Shown here: in pieces, positions 1 to 10,896 of the stretch
Layout of the letters: every line of letters begins with the position of its first letter
How positions within the stretch are numbered: position 1 is the first letter of the stretch
Origin: Pluralibacter gergoviae ATCC 33028 = NBRC 105706
GTDB taxonomy: Bacteria; Pseudomonadota; Gammaproteobacteria; Enterobacterales; Enterobacteriaceae
NCBI RefSeq assembly: GCF_001598855.1
Contig: NZ_BCZS01000014.1
Span: 86,988-150,987, forward strand
Reading direction: 5' to 3'
Length of the DNA stretch: 64,000 nucleotides
Made by a program: the position numbers and the translations under genes
The notes under the pieces: model-generated
What the model was told of the DNA's origin: nothing
The model's input: the letters and a program-made list of their open reading frames with translations, nothing else
The model's database searches: none

Positions 1-3000
1 CTGGGTCGCCAGCACCAGGTGAATACCGGCGGCGCGCGCCTTCTGCGCCAGGCGGGCGATCAGCTCTTCCACCTTCTTGCCGACGGTCATCATCAGGTCG
101 GCGAATTCGTCCACCATCACCACGATATACGGCAGTTTTTCCAGCGTCGGATGCTCGGCGTCCATGCTGTCGCCCGGCTTCCAGTACGGATCGGGAATTG
201 GACGGCCCATCTGATCGGCCTGGGCGATTTTCTCGTTGTAGCCCGCCAGGTTGCGCACCCCGAGAGCCGACATCAGCTTGTAGCGCCGCTCCATCTCGTT
301 GACGCTCCAGCGCAGGGCGTTGGCGGCGTCCTTCATGTCGGTAACGACTTCGGTCAGCAGATGCGGAATGCCTTCATAGACCGACAGCTCGAGCATTTTC
401 GGGTCGATCATAATGAAGCGCACCTCTTCCGGCGTCGCCTTATAGAGCATGCTGAGGATCATGGCGTTAACGCCGACGGACTTACCGGAGCCGGTCGTAC
501 CGGCCACCAGCAGGTGCGGCATCTTCGCCAGGTCGGCGATCACCGGATCGCCGGCAATATCTTTACCCAGCACCACAGTGAGCGGCGACGGGCTTTCGCG
601 AAACTTGGCGCAGTCCAGCACTTCGCGCAGGTAGACGGTCTGGCGCTTCTTGTTCGGCAGCTCCAGGCCAACGTAAGGCTTGCCCGGAATGACCTCCACC
701 ACGCGCACGGCGACGGTAGAGAGCGAGCGCGCCAGGTCGCGGGAGAGGTTCGAGATACGCGCGGCCTTAACGCCCGGGGCGAGGTTCAGCTCAAAGCGGG
801 TGATCACCGGGCCCGGCGAGTAATTGACTACGTCCGCCTTGATGCGGAAGTCCGCCAGGCGGGCCTCCACCAGGCGCGCCATCTGCTCAAGGGCGAAGGT
901 GTCTATCGGCTCCACTTCCGTCGGCGGCTGGGTCAGCAGATCCAGCGACGGCAGCGGCGTGGTCGGCTTCTGCAGCGGGCGAGAATCGCCGTTGCGCATC
1001 AGCAGCGGATGGATCAGGCTCTCCTGAGGCTGCGGCGCGGGCTGCTGCGGCTGCTGGTATGCCTGCGGCTGGGCGGGCGGTACCTGCTGATGCTGCTGCG
1101 TAGGCTGCACCTGCGGCGGCTGCTGATAGTGGGGCTGCTGCTGCGGTTGGTATTGCGGCGGCTGCGGCGCCTGAGAGTGCGTCTGCGGCTGTACGGCAGG
1201 CTGCTCAGGCGCGGCTTCAGGCATAAACAGCGGTTCACGCGGCGCGTCGTCGACCAGCGCCTTCATCGGCGAAACGTCAAAATCGGCCAGCGAGAAGGGG
1301 CTGGACGCTGCCGGCTGCGCACTGGCGTAGCGCTGATGCTGCTGAGCGGCGAACTGACGGGCCAGCTCGGCTTCTGCGGCGGCATCGTCGTCGTCCGCAT
1401 CGCTGTCCATCGGCTCACCGTAGCGCTGCTCCTGCTGGGCGGCGAACTGGCGGGCCAGCTCGTTCTGATGCTGCGCGTCGTCGTCATCGTCGGCATACGG
1501 CTCGCGCGCGTCATCCTCCGGCGCGCGGTGGGACGGAATTTTGATCCCGAAGGAGGCGGAGGCCAGCTCGCGGCGCGTCGGTACGCGAACGCGGTTCGGC
1601 CGCGGCAGCTGCGGGCCGATGCCCTCTTTCACCTGCGGGCGCGGCCCCTCTGCCGGGCTAAACAGCGGCGCGGACGCTGCCGCAGCGGCGACGGCGGGTG
1701 CTGCTGATGTTGCCTGATGAACGGCCGCTGCCGCCGGCGCGACCTGCGGCGGCGGCTCGGCAACCGGCGCAGAAGAGGTCACCGGGGCCGCGGGTTCCGG
1801 CACCGGCTGATACCAGGCCGCCAGCTGCTCGCGCTCGCGGGCGCGCTTCTCTTCCACTTCCTCAAAGTAGTAGAGCGGCGGACGCTGCTGTTTAACCTCT
1901 TCCTGCGCCGCGGGGGCATCGTACGGCGCGGCGGCAGGTTGTGGGGCAGGTTCAGGCTGCGGCACATAGTGCGGCTGCGGCGGGACGGCCTGAACAGGCT
2001 CCTGCCACATGGCTTCAATGGAAGGCTGCTGGCGGAAGGCTTCCGGCTCAATATATTCCGGCTTCGCCACAGGCGCCTGCGGCGGCCAGCCGTCCGGAGA
2101 CGGCGCAACGGCAGGCTCTTCAGCGTGCGGCGTCGGCGCAGGCTGCCACTCAACGCCGTTATGCGCCAGCGTCGCTTCGGCGCCCGGCAGCGGCGGCGTC
2201 TGGGTGGCGGGGCCGGCCGGAGCCGCCCAGCTCTGGGTCGCCGTCGTGGCGGCCGCAGCGGCGGCAATCGGCGCAGCGGCAGACTGGCCGCTCAGCAGCG
2301 GATCCTGCTCGTCCCAATCGGCGCGGGCAGCGCTATTGCCGGAAAACAGGACGTCATCGGCGTCCGCCTGGCGGGCGGCGCTGTTGCCTGAAAAAAGCAC
2401 ATCATCCGGATCGGCGGCCTGGCCGCGGGCGCTGTACTGGACGGGCTCTTCATCATCGTCCATTCGCCGGCCGGAGAAGAGCGCGGCGTCGGTTTTGCGG
2501 CCCATCGGATTGCTGAACTTATCGGCAATACGCTTGCGGCGGGCCAGCGCCCCGCGCAGAATGCGGGCGCGACGCCCCTCTTTCACCTCTGCGCGTTCGT
2601 CCTCTTCATCTTCGTATTCGTATTCGTCATCCTCGTACTCTTCATCGTCAACCCAGGTATCGTCGCGGCGGGTGCGGTTGCTGGCGAAGGTGAGGATATT
2701 AAGGATCCAGTGGCCGAGCTTTTCGGCAATGCTGACCCACGACCAGCCGGTGAACAGCGTCAGGCCCGCCGCCCAGACGCAGAGCAGCGCCAGCGTACCG
2801 CCGCTGCTGTGCAGCAGCGGCTGCAGAGCGGTGCTGAGCAGGCTGCCGATGACGCCGCCGGAGGCGAAGTACCAGATATCATCGGCGTTGATGGACGCCA
2901 GCCCGCAGGAGGTCAGGATCAGCGCCAGCACGCCAATCAGGCGCAGGGAGACTGCAAAGTAGTCGACATAGTCTTCCGTGGCACGGTGGCGGTACGCAAA

Positions 3001-3285
3001 CCAGCAGCCGCCGATGATAAACACCGGCAGCGGGTAGGCCATCACGCCAAAGATGAAAAACAGCGTATCGGCAAGCCACGCGCCGGGCACGCCGCCAAGA
3101 TTATGGATAGGCTCATGCCACGCGGTCTGCGACCAACTGGGGTCAGAGGGATTAAAGCTGAGCAGCGCGGCCATCAGCCAGACGGCAAAAAGGGAACAGA
3201 GGATCAGCAGCGCTTCAAATAAGCGGCGGCCGCTGCCCATCGGTTTTACGGTGACTTCTTTGTCTTCAGTGTATTCCTGGCTCAA
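1..3285 (-). CDS. ftsK: DNA translocase FtsK (3' end cut by window)
   Basis: Septal DNA translocase that anchors to the divisome and pumps chromosomal DNA through the closing septum toward XerCD/dif. About 1095 codons are present. The N-terminal 180 residues hold four hydrophobic membrane segments, followed by a long acidic then Pro/Gln-rich linker (about 190-780), and then the RecA-like motor. Walker A GTTGSGKS is near residue 928 and Walker B VDEFADLM near 1057. The window begins right after the motor's LATQ, so the rest of the motor and the KOPS-reading gamma domain are missing. The start is TTG (SQEYTEDKE follows), matching the E. coli N-terminus. The linker has two internal duplications: a [12 protein letters not shown] unit and an [12 protein letters not shown] unit. 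It lies downstream of lrp, with its own LexA-box promoter region. Assignment is secure. Confidence 0.98.
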   Translation of the reverse strand, partial: MSQEYTEDKEVTVKPMGSGRRLFEALLILCSLFAVWLMAALLSFNPSDPSWSQTAWHEPIHNLGGVPGAWLADTLFFIFGVMAYPLPVFIIGGCWFAYRHRATEDYVDYFAVSLRLIGVLALILTSCGLASINADDIWYFASGGVIGSLLSTALQPLLHSSGGTLALLCVWAAGLTLFTGWSWVSIAEKLGHWILNILTFASNRTRRDDTWVDDEEYEDDEYEYEDEEDERAEVKEGRRARILRGALARRKRIADKFSNPMGRKTDAALFSGRRMDDDEEPVQYSARGQAADPDDVLFSGNSAARQADADDVLFSGNSAARADWDEQDPLLSGQSAAAPIAAAAAATTATQSWAAPAGPATQTPPLPGAEATLAHNGVEWQPAPTPHAEEPAVAPSPDGWPPQAPVAKPEYIEPEAFRQQPSIEAMWQEPVQAVPPQPHYVPQPEPAPQPAAAPYDAPAAQEEVKQQRPPLYYFEEVEEKRAREREQLAAWYQPVPEPAAPVTSSAPVAEPPPQVAPAAAAVHQATSAAPAVAAAAASAPLFSPAEGPRPQVKEGIGPQLPRPNRVRVPTRRELASASFGIKIPSHRAPEDDAREPYADDDDDAQHQNELARQFAAQQEQRYGEPMDSDADDDDAAAEAELARQFAAQQHQRYASAQPAASSPFSLADFDVSPMKALVDDAPREPLFMPEAAPEQPAVQPQTHSQAPQPPQYQPQQQPHYQQPPQVQPTQQHQQVPPAQPQAYQQPQQPAPQPQESLIHPLLMRNGDSRPLQKPTTPLPSLDLLTQPPTEVEPIDTFALEQMARLVEARLADFRIKADVVNYSPGPVITRFELNLAPGVKAARISNLSRDLARSLSTVAVRVVEVIPGKPYVGLELPNKKRQTVYLREVLDCAKFRESPSPLTVVLGKDIAGDPVIADLAKMPHLLVAGTTGSGKSVGVNAMILSMLYKATPEEVRFIMIDPKMLELSVYEGIPHLLTEVVTDMKDAANALRWSVNEMERRYKLMSALGVRNLAGYNEKIAQADQMGRPIPDPYWKPGDSMDAEHPTLEKLPYIVVMVDEFADLMMTVGKKVEELIARLAQKARAAGIHLVLATQ

Positions 3286-3334
3286 GAAAGGCTCTCCAGG
3301 TTCCAGGCGGGATCCTGCCTGATGCTAAAACGGA

Positions 3335-3364
3335 CAACAGTGCCGGGTCGCCCCGGCACTGTTG
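3335..3364 (-). terminator. lrp-ftsK intergenic hairpin
   Basis: A perfect 13-bp stem (CAACAGTGCCGGG paired with CCCGGCACTGTTG) with a 4-nt TCGC loop lies after lrp and before ftsK. On the minus strand it is followed by TCCGTTTTAG, a weak U-run, so it probably acts as a partial terminator or attenuator of lrp transcripts. Confidence 0.6.
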
Positions 3365-3382
3365 CTGTATGGATTACCAGGA
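3363..3382 (-). promoter_or_regulatory. LexA (SOS) box of ftsK
   Basis: Minus strand reads CTGGTAATCCATACAG, i.e. CTG-N10-CAG, the LexA core, at 3365-3380, about 80 bases upstream of the ftsK TTG. E. coli ftsK (dinH) has an SOS-inducible promoter at the same place, so position and sequence agree. Confidence 0.75.
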
Positions 3383-3420
3383 GTGTAATCAACTTGCGCC
3401 GATTTTGCACCTGTTCCGTT

Positions 3421-3915
3421 TTAACGGGTCTTAATAACCAGACGATTACTCTGTTTGACCTCTTCCATGACCACGTAGGTACGGGTGTCATTTACGCCCG
3501 GAAGGCGCAGCAGCGTTTCGCCCAGCAGCTTGCGGTACGCGGACATATCCGGCACGCGGGTCTTCAGCAGGTAGTCGAAATCACCGGACACCAGATGGCA
3601 CTCCTGAATCTCTTCCAGCTTCTGAACCGCAGAATTGAACTGTTCAAACACATCCGGCGCACCGCGATTCAGAGTAATCTCAACGAACACCAGCAGTGAT
3701 GCATCCAGATAATGCGGGTTCAGCAGCGCCGTATAGCCCTGAATAAACCCCTGTCTTTCCAGACGACGCACGCGCTCAAGGCAAGGCGTCGGGGAAAGTC
3801 CTACCCGCTTAGAAAGCTCAACGTTGGAAATTCGCCCATCCTTTTGCAGTTCGTTCAAAATATTGCGATCGATGCGGTCGAGATCTTTGCCTGGGCGCTT
3901 TTTACTATCTACCAT
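3421..3915 (-). CDS. lrp: Leucine-responsive regulatory protein Lrp
   Basis: Global regulator of amino-acid, one-carbon and fimbrial genes that binds DNA as octamers/hexadecamers and senses leucine. It has 164 residues, the usual length. An N-terminal winged HTH (about 10-60, including LSKRVGLSPTPCLERVRRLE) is followed by the RAM effector domain (about 70-150). The start is placed at MVDSKKRPGKDLDRID, as in E. coli; a longer in-frame extension upstream has no support. It is divergent from trxB across a 545-nt gap and lies upstream of ftsK. Lrp genes are usually autorepressed through this gap. Confidence 0.98.
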   Translation of the reverse strand: MVDSKKRPGKDLDRIDRNILNELQKDGRISNVELSKRVGLSPTPCLERVRRLERQGFIQGYTALLNPHYLDASLLVFVEITLNRGAPDVFEQFNSAVQKLEEIQECHLVSGDFDYLLKTRVPDMSAYRKLLGETLLRLPGVNDTRTYVVMEEVKQSNRLVIKTR

Positions 3916-5429
<1,514 letters not shown>

Positions 5430-5453
5430 CCTTTACAAGTCAGTAACAAAGAT

Positions 5454-5486
5454 AAAGAAAGGCGACGATAAGTCGCCTTTCTTTTT
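5454..5486 (+). terminator. trxB terminator
   Basis: A perfect 13-bp stem (AAAGAAAGGCGAC / GTCGCCTTTCTTT) with a GATAA loop, running into a T-tract 24 bases after the trxB stop. The A-tract on the left also makes it a usable terminator on the minus strand. Confidence 0.9.
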
Positions 5487-5545
5487 CCCACGATGTAACA
5501 TTGCCGTGCCCAATTAAACTGACACAGACACCTGCTAAGCACGCA

Positions 5546-7312
5546 ATGAATAAAACCCGCCAACAAGAGCTGACCCGCTGGTTAAAGCAACAAAGTGTTC
5601 TCTCCCGCCGCTGGCTGACGCTATCGCGCATTCTCGGCGCCGCCAGCGGCGTGCTGATCGTCGCCCAGGCGTGGCTGCTGGCCTATATCCTGCACCACAT
5701 GATCATGGAGAACATTCCGCGCGAGGCGCTGCTGCTGCCCTTCGTGATGCTGGTGCTGGTCTTTATTCTGCGCGCCTGGGTTGTCTGGCTGCGCGAGCGC
5801 GTAGGCTTCCAGGCCGGGGTGCATATCCGCCAGCAGATCCGCAAAGTGGTGCTGGACCGGCTGCAGCAGGCGGGCCCGGCGTGGATCCAGGGCAAGCCGG
5901 CGGGCAGCTGGGCGACGCTTATCCTTGAGCAGATTGACGATATGCACGACTACTACGCCCGCTATCTGCCGCAGATGGCGCTGGCGGCCTGCGTGCCGCT
6001 GCTGATTGTCCTGACCATTTTTCCCTCTAACTGGGCGGCGGCGCTGATCCTGCTCGGTACCGCGCCGCTGATCCCGCTGTTTATGGCGCTGGTGGGCATG
6101 GGCGCCGCCGATGCCAACCGCCGCAACTTCAAGGCGCTGGCGCGCCTGAGCGGCCACTTTCTTGATCGCCTGCGCGGCATGGAAACCCTGCGGGTGTTCG
6201 GGCGCGGCGCGGCGGAAACGGAAAACATTCGCCAGGCGTCAGAAAGCTTTCGCCAGCGCACGATGGAAGTGCTGCGCCTCGCCTTCCTCTCCTCCGGCGT
6301 GCTGGAGTTTTTTACCTCGCTCTCCATCGCTCTGGTGGCGGTCTACTTCGGCTTTAGCTACCTCGGCGAACTTAATTTCGGCCACTACGGTACCGGCGTC
6401 ACCCTGATGTCCGGCTTTCTGGCGCTGATCCTCGCCCCGGAATTTTTCCAGCCGCTGCGCGATCTCGGCACCTTCTATCACGCCAAGGCCCAGGCGGTAG
6501 GCGCCGCCGACAGCCTGAAAACCTTTCTCGAAGCGCCGCTGGCGCAGCCGCAGCAGGGCGAACTTCGCCCGGACGAGTCGCGGCTGGTCAGCATTGAAGC
6601 CCGGGGGCTGATTATCCGCTCTCCGGACGGCAAGGCGCTGGCCGGGCCGCTCGACTTCGATCTCGCGGCCGGAGAGCGCGCGGTGCTGGTGGGCCAGAGC
6701 GGATCCGGCAAAAGCTCGCTGATTAACGCCCTGCTCGGCTTTCTGCCCTATGACGGCAGCCTGCGGGTCAACGGCCAGCAGCTGAGCGACCTGGACAGCG
6801 CTGCCTGGCGGCGACTGCTGAGCTGGGTCGGCCAGAATCCGCAGCTGCCCGCCGATACCCTGCGCGAAAACGTGCTGCTGTCGGACCCGCAGGCAAGCGA
6901 AGCGCAGCTGCAGCGCGCGCTCGACCGCGCGTGGGTGAGCGAGTTTATTCCCCAGTTACCTGACGGCATTGATACCCAACTCGGCGACGGCGCCGCCGGG
7001 CTGTCGGTGGGCCAGGCCCAGCGCGTGGCGGTCGCCCGCGCCCTGCTCACGCCCTGCCGGCTGCTGCTGCTGGACGAACCGGCGGCCAGTCTCGACGCCC
7101 ACAGCGAGCGGCGCGTCATGCAGGCGCTGACAGAGGCCGCCGCTCACCAGACCACATTAATGGTAACCCATCAGCTGGAGAACCTGGCCGACTGGGACAG
7201 CGTGTGGGTTATGCATGAGGGGCAGATCGTTGAACGCGGCACCTTCGCCGCGCTGGCTGCCGGAGGGGGCCGCTTCGCCGGCCTGCTCGCCCACCGTCAG
7301 GAGGAGATTTAA
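5546..7312 (+). CDS. cydD: Glutathione/cysteine ABC exporter subunit CydD
   Basis: Half of the heterodimeric CydDC exporter that moves cysteine and glutathione to the periplasm and is needed for cytochrome bd assembly. It has 588 residues, as in E. coli, when started at MNKTRQQELTRWLKQQ; an in-frame upstream ATG at 5501 would add 15 unsupported residues. An ABC transmembrane domain (about 1-310, six segments) is followed by the nucleotide-binding domain: Walker A GQSGSGKSS near 382, signature LSVGQAQR, Walker B LLLLDEPAASLD. cydC follows with its start directly at the cydD stop, so the two are translationally coupled. Confidence 0.97.
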   Translation: MNKTRQQELTRWLKQQSVLSRRWLTLSRILGAASGVLIVAQAWLLAYILHHMIMENIPREALLLPFVMLVLVFILRAWVVWLRERVGFQAGVHIRQQIRKVVLDRLQQAGPAWIQGKPAGSWATLILEQIDDMHDYYARYLPQMALAACVPLLIVLTIFPSNWAAALILLGTAPLIPLFMALVGMGAADANRRNFKALARLSGHFLDRLRGMETLRVFGRGAAETENIRQASESFRQRTMEVLRLAFLSSGVLEFFTSLSIALVAVYFGFSYLGELNFGHYGTGVTLMSGFLALILAPEFFQPLRDLGTFYHAKAQAVGAADSLKTFLEAPLAQPQQGELRPDESRLVSIEARGLIIRSPDGKALAGPLDFDLAAGERAVLVGQSGSGKSSLINALLGFLPYDGSLRVNGQQLSDLDSAAWRRLLSWVGQNPQLPADTLRENVLLSDPQASEAQLQRALDRAWVSEFIPQLPDGIDTQLGDGAAGLSVGQAQRVAVARALLTPCRLLLLDEPAASLDAHSERRVMQALTEAAAHQTTLMVTHQLENLADWDSVWVMHEGQIVERGTFAALAAGGGRFAGLLAHRQEEI

Positions 7313-9034
7313 ATGCGCATACTGGCTCCCTATCTGGCACTCTACAAGCGGCACAAGTGGCTGCTGCTGCTCGGCATCGTGCTGGCCATCATCACCCTGC
7401 TGGCAAGCATCGGCCTGCTGACCCTCTCCGGCTGGTTCCTGTCGGCATCGGCGGTGGTCGGCGCCAGCGGGCTTTACAGCTTTAACTATATGCTCCCTGC
7501 CGCCGGAGTACGCGGGGCAGCGATCATCCGTACCGCCGGGCGCTACTTCGAGCGGCTGGTGAGCCACGACGCCACCTTCCGCGTGCTGGAGCACCTGCGG
7601 GTCTTTACCTTCAGCAGGCTGCTGCCGCTCTCCCCCGCCGGACTGGCGCGCTTTCGCCAGGGCGATCTGCTCAACCGGGTAGTGGCCGATGTCGATACTC
7701 TCGATCATCTCTATCTGCGGGTGATCTCGCCGCTGGTCGGCGCCCTGGTGGTGATCGTCGTGGTCACCTTCGGCCTCAGCTTTCTCGACGCTGGCCTGGC
7801 GCTGACCCTCGGCGGCATTATGCTGCTGACATTGCTACTGCTGCCGCCGCTGTTCTATCGCGCCGGCAAGCCCGTCGGCGAGAGCCTGACCCGGCTTCGC
7901 GGTCAGTATCGCCAGCAGCTCACCGACTGGCTGCAGGGGCAGGCGGAGCTGAGCATATTTGGCGCCAGCGGACGCTACCGCGACGCGCTGACCGACACCG
8001 AACAGGCCTGGCACGATGCCCAGCGCCGCCAGGCCGGGCTGACCGCGCTATCGCAGGTGGCGATGCTGCTGATCGGCGGCGCGGCGGTACTGGCGATGCT
8101 GTGGATGGCCTCCGGCGGCGTCGGGGGCAACAGCCAGCCCGGAGCGCTTATCGCCCTGTTCGTCTTCTGCGCCCTGGCCGCGTTTGAGGCGCTGGCCCCG
8201 GTCACCGGCGCGTTCCAGCATATGGGCCAGGTCATGGCCTCGGCGCTGCGCATCACGCAGATCATCGATCAGCGGCCGGAGGTCACCTTCCCGGCGGAGG
8301 CCGGCGAATCGCCCGCCCGCGTGGCTTTAACGCTGGAAAACATCTGCTTCAGCTATCCGCAGCAGGCGCAGCCCGCGCTTAACGACCTTAGCCTGCGGGT
8401 GGCGGCCGGCCAGCACGTGGCGATCCTTGGCCGTACCGGCTGCGGCAAATCCACTCTGCTGCAGCTGCTCACCCGCGCCTGGGACCCGCAGCAGGGCGCG
8501 CTGTTGCTCAACGACCGCCCCATCGCCGATTTCGATGAGTCCGCGCTGCGCCGCGCCGTCAGCGTCGTGCCGCAGCGGGTGCACCTCTTCAGCGCCACCC
8601 TGCGCGACAACCTGCTGCTCGCCTCTCCCGCCGCCTCCGACGAGGCGCTCGGCGACATGCTCCGGCGCGTCGGCCTTGAAAAGCTGCTCGACGACGGCGG
8701 CCTCAACGACTGGCTGGGCGAAGGCGGACGCCAGCTCTCCGGCGGCGAGCTGCGCCGCCTCGCCATCGCCCGCGCCCTGCTGCACGACGCGCCGCTGATG
8801 CTGCTCGACGAGCCTACTGAAGGGCTGGATGCAGAAACGGAAAGCCAGATCCTCGCGCTGATGCAGGAGGCTATGCGGGATAAGACCGTGCTGATGGTGA
8901 CCCACCGCCTGCGCGGACTGGAACGCTTTGCGAACATCGTGGTTATGGATAGTGGCGCAATCATTGAACAGGGTAATCACACAGAACTGCTGACCCGGCA
9001 CTCACATTATTATCAGTTCAGGCAGCGGCTATAG
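7313..9034 (+). CDS. cydC: Glutathione/cysteine ABC exporter subunit CydC
   Basis: Partner of CydD, with 573 residues. A six-segment transmembrane domain is followed by an ABC ATPase with Walker A GRTGCGKST near 373, signature LSGGELRR and Walker B LMLLDEPTEGLD. The C-terminus ends YYQFRQRL. The last 35 residues differ from the E. coli-like tail more than the rest does, and a second, decayed copy of this tail, closer to the E. coli wording (MDNGQI, HAELL), survives at 16431-16535 beside aat. The present 3' end may therefore have come in with the inserted island. Confidence 0.97.
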   Translation: MRILAPYLALYKRHKWLLLLGIVLAIITLLASIGLLTLSGWFLSASAVVGASGLYSFNYMLPAAGVRGAAIIRTAGRYFERLVSHDATFRVLEHLRVFTFSRLLPLSPAGLARFRQGDLLNRVVADVDTLDHLYLRVISPLVGALVVIVVVTFGLSFLDAGLALTLGGIMLLTLLLLPPLFYRAGKPVGESLTRLRGQYRQQLTDWLQGQAELSIFGASGRYRDALTDTEQAWHDAQRRQAGLTALSQVAMLLIGGAAVLAMLWMASGGVGGNSQPGALIALFVFCALAAFEALAPVTGAFQHMGQVMASALRITQIIDQRPEVTFPAEAGESPARVALTLENICFSYPQQAQPALNDLSLRVAAGQHVAILGRTGCGKSTLLQLLTRAWDPQQGALLLNDRPIADFDESALRRAVSVVPQRVHLFSATLRDNLLLASPAASDEALGDMLRRVGLEKLLDDGGLNDWLGEGGRQLSGGELRRLAIARALLHDAPLMLLDEPTEGLDAETESQILALMQEAMRDKTVLMVTHRLRGLERFANIVVMDSGAIIEQGNHTELLTRHSHYYQFRQRL

Positions 9035-9067
9035 TGCTGCCTGGATAGGGTATCTCTCGTTTCACCG

Positions 9068-9102
9068 GCCGGGAGGCTTACTGCACCCCGGCTTTATTTT
9101 TT
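9068..9102 (+). terminator. Terminator after cydC
   Basis: GCCGGG (9068-9073) pairs with CCCGGC (9087-9092) and is followed by TTTATTTTTT, 34 bases past the cydC stop. Confidence 0.65.
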
Positions 9103-9579
9103 CCGCAGACGGTCGAGCCCCGCCTTCGCAAAATAGCATTACTACATAATCGCTCGCTGACCGTTCGCTCCTGCTCTCTCTGGCACTCTCCCTCATTGGT
9201 GGAGAGCGGAAAATCATCGCCTCCGATATTCTGACAACGCAACCCCACCTGAAGTGGCTGAGTGCTCTGAGCGCTGTTCCCTGTACGGCCCGGCAATACC
9301 CTGACGTCACGCGTCTGACATTCAATTGAAGTCGGAAGAAAGTCTGGAACTCAATGTACATGTCCAGGGGAAGGAGTGAGCGTGACAACATCTTCCGTAT
9401 CATGGTGGTGGGGGATACATCGCCGATGTACGGACTCAGGCCGCAGATTGGTGGTATTTCGTCGATGATAAGCACAATACGCGGCATCATGCTTCTTCGT
9501 CACCATCGAGGAAAGTATTTGCGGGCAATAGGGTGTATTCGATGACGGCGCAAATAATTTGCGTGGTTCTCCTCCAAAA
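9103..9579. other. Gene-poor left end of inserted island
   Basis: No recognisable gene. Reading frames exist on both strands (e.g. minus 9062-9490, 142 codons), but none resembles a known family and none has a good ribosome site. A plus-strand stretch from about 9390 to 9590 reads as QHLPYHGGGGYIADV.. with WWYFVDDKH inside and no start, and could be the tail of a lost gene. The segment is most simply read as decayed DNA brought in with, or left by, the island. Confidence 0.35.
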
Positions 9580-9598
9580 AATGAAACATTATTCCAAT
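9580..9598. promoter_or_regulatory. KdgR-like operator
   Basis: AATGAAACATTATTCCAAT is an imperfect palindrome close to the pectin-regulator KdgR box as I recall it (AATRAAAY..YRTTTYATT; 17 of 19 positions agree). It lies 186 bases upstream of the GH105 start in AT-rich DNA. This is a pattern match only. The LacI-type repressor encoded at 14789 is the alternative regulator, and its own operator was not identified. Confidence 0.4.
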
Positions 9599-9783
9599 AA
9601 CTCTTTATTTTATTAATAGTTCCATCATTTCTGCTGCCTTAAAATGAACCCACGCAGTTCAATAAAATATCGACAAGGCTCACAGAATATGAACGCAAAA
9701 ATTTTTCGCATTGCGTATGTAAAATATGCTGTGATTTAATCCTTATTGTCAAACATTCTTTATACGAAGACTGAGAATAAAAA

Positions 9784-10866
9784 ATGGAAAAGAGTTCGCT
9801 GAATAAAAACATTAATTTACTGCTGCGCGGTTTTACTGAGTTAAAAGATAACGGGAGATTTAATGAACCCAATCTTGACGGTAGCGCCGGAGATTATATT
9901 TCGTTCTCAAGCTGGGAATGGCCGCAGGGCGTTGGATTATTTGGATTGATACGTTTATGGGAAAACACAAAGTCTGATGCACTATATCAAATTATCGACA
10001 AGTGGTTTCAGGAAAATATCGAAAAAGGGCTGCCGAACCTGAACGTAAATACCACCGCGCCGATGCTTCCCCTGTCACTTTTCTGGGCCCATCACCGACA
10101 ACCGCATTACCAGCAGGTACTGGATAACTGGGCTAACCGCGTAATGACTGAACTTCCGCGTACCCCGGAACAGGGTTTTCAGCATGTGGTTTCTGACGGT
10201 ATTAATGAAATGGAGATCTGGGACGATACCCTGTTTATGGTCGTGCTGTTCCTGGCACACTACGGTACGGTATCCGGACGCCAGGAGCTGGTTGATGAGG
10301 CGGTCCGTCAGTTCCTGCTGCACGCGCGCTATCTTAACGATCCGCAAACTGGTTTGTGGTACCACGGCTGGAGCTTTGTCGAGAACAGCAACTTTGCCAA
10401 TGCCCGCTGGGCGCGCGGTAATGCATGGATAACCGTAGGCATACTCGAATTGCTGGAGCTTGCCGATGTGGGCGCTGGTGTTCGCGCATATCTGATCGAG
10501 TGTCTGAAAAAGCAGGTTAATACACTGATTGATTTACAGGCCGATAACGGAGCCTGGCACACCCTACTTGACCATCCTGATTCTTACATCGAAATTTCTG
10601 CCACCGCAGGTTTTGGCTATGGATTATTAAAAGGCGCGCGTCTGGGAATTGGCGATGAACGGTGGCTACAGGCGGGAGTGAAAGCGCTGGCGATTGTTCA
10701 GGATAATATTGACGCAGAAGGGACAGTACACAATGTTTCTTATGGTACGCGAATGGGGCGCACACTGCAATTTTATAAAGACATTCCATTACAACCTACC
10801 GGTTATGGGCAGGCGCTGGCCATATTATGCCTGAGTGAAGGTTTGCACCTGATGGATAATAAATAA
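9784..10866 (+). CDS. GH105 family unsaturated glycuronyl hydrolase
   Basis: Predicted cytoplasmic hydrolase (RhiN/YteR type, 360 residues) that removes the 4,5-unsaturated uronic acid left at the non-reducing end after polysaccharide lyase action, e.g. on rhamnogalacturonan disaccharide. Family marks of the (alpha/alpha)6 barrel are in order: WEWPQGVGLFGL (44-55), DGINEMEIWDDTLFM (138-152, where the catalytic Asp is expected), GLWYHGW (190-196), WARGNAW (209-215) and SATAGFGYG near 264. There is no signal peptide. It is the first gene of a likely three-gene operon, 30 bases before the next gene. Exact substrate (rhamnogalacturonan, AGP-type or other glycan) is not readable from sequence. Confidence 0.85.
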   Translation: MEKSSLNKNINLLLRGFTELKDNGRFNEPNLDGSAGDYISFSSWEWPQGVGLFGLIRLWENTKSDALYQIIDKWFQENIEKGLPNLNVNTTAPMLPLSLFWAHHRQPHYQQVLDNWANRVMTELPRTPEQGFQHVVSDGINEMEIWDDTLFMVVLFLAHYGTVSGRQELVDEAVRQFLLHARYLNDPQTGLWYHGWSFVENSNFANARWARGNAWITVGILELLELADVGAGVRAYLIECLKKQVNTLIDLQADNGAWHTLLDHPDSYIEISATAGFGYGLLKGARLGIGDERWLQAGVKALAIVQDNIDAEGTVHNVSYGTRMGRTLQFYKDIPLQPTGYGQALAILCLSEGLHLMDNK

Positions 10867-10896
10867 AATAATAACATTCTCTTTTGGAGAAATATC

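Noticed and set aside
19..1707. Long plus-strand open frame opposite ftsK (562 codons, His/Arg-rich)
   Set aside because: It is the antisense of the FtsK linker and motor; its open length follows from GC-rich codon bias, and the composition is not protein-like.
9062..9490. Minus-strand frame of 142 codons with a VLIIDE-like Walker-B look
   Set aside because: No Walker A, no family match and no ribosome site; it overlaps the cydC terminator.
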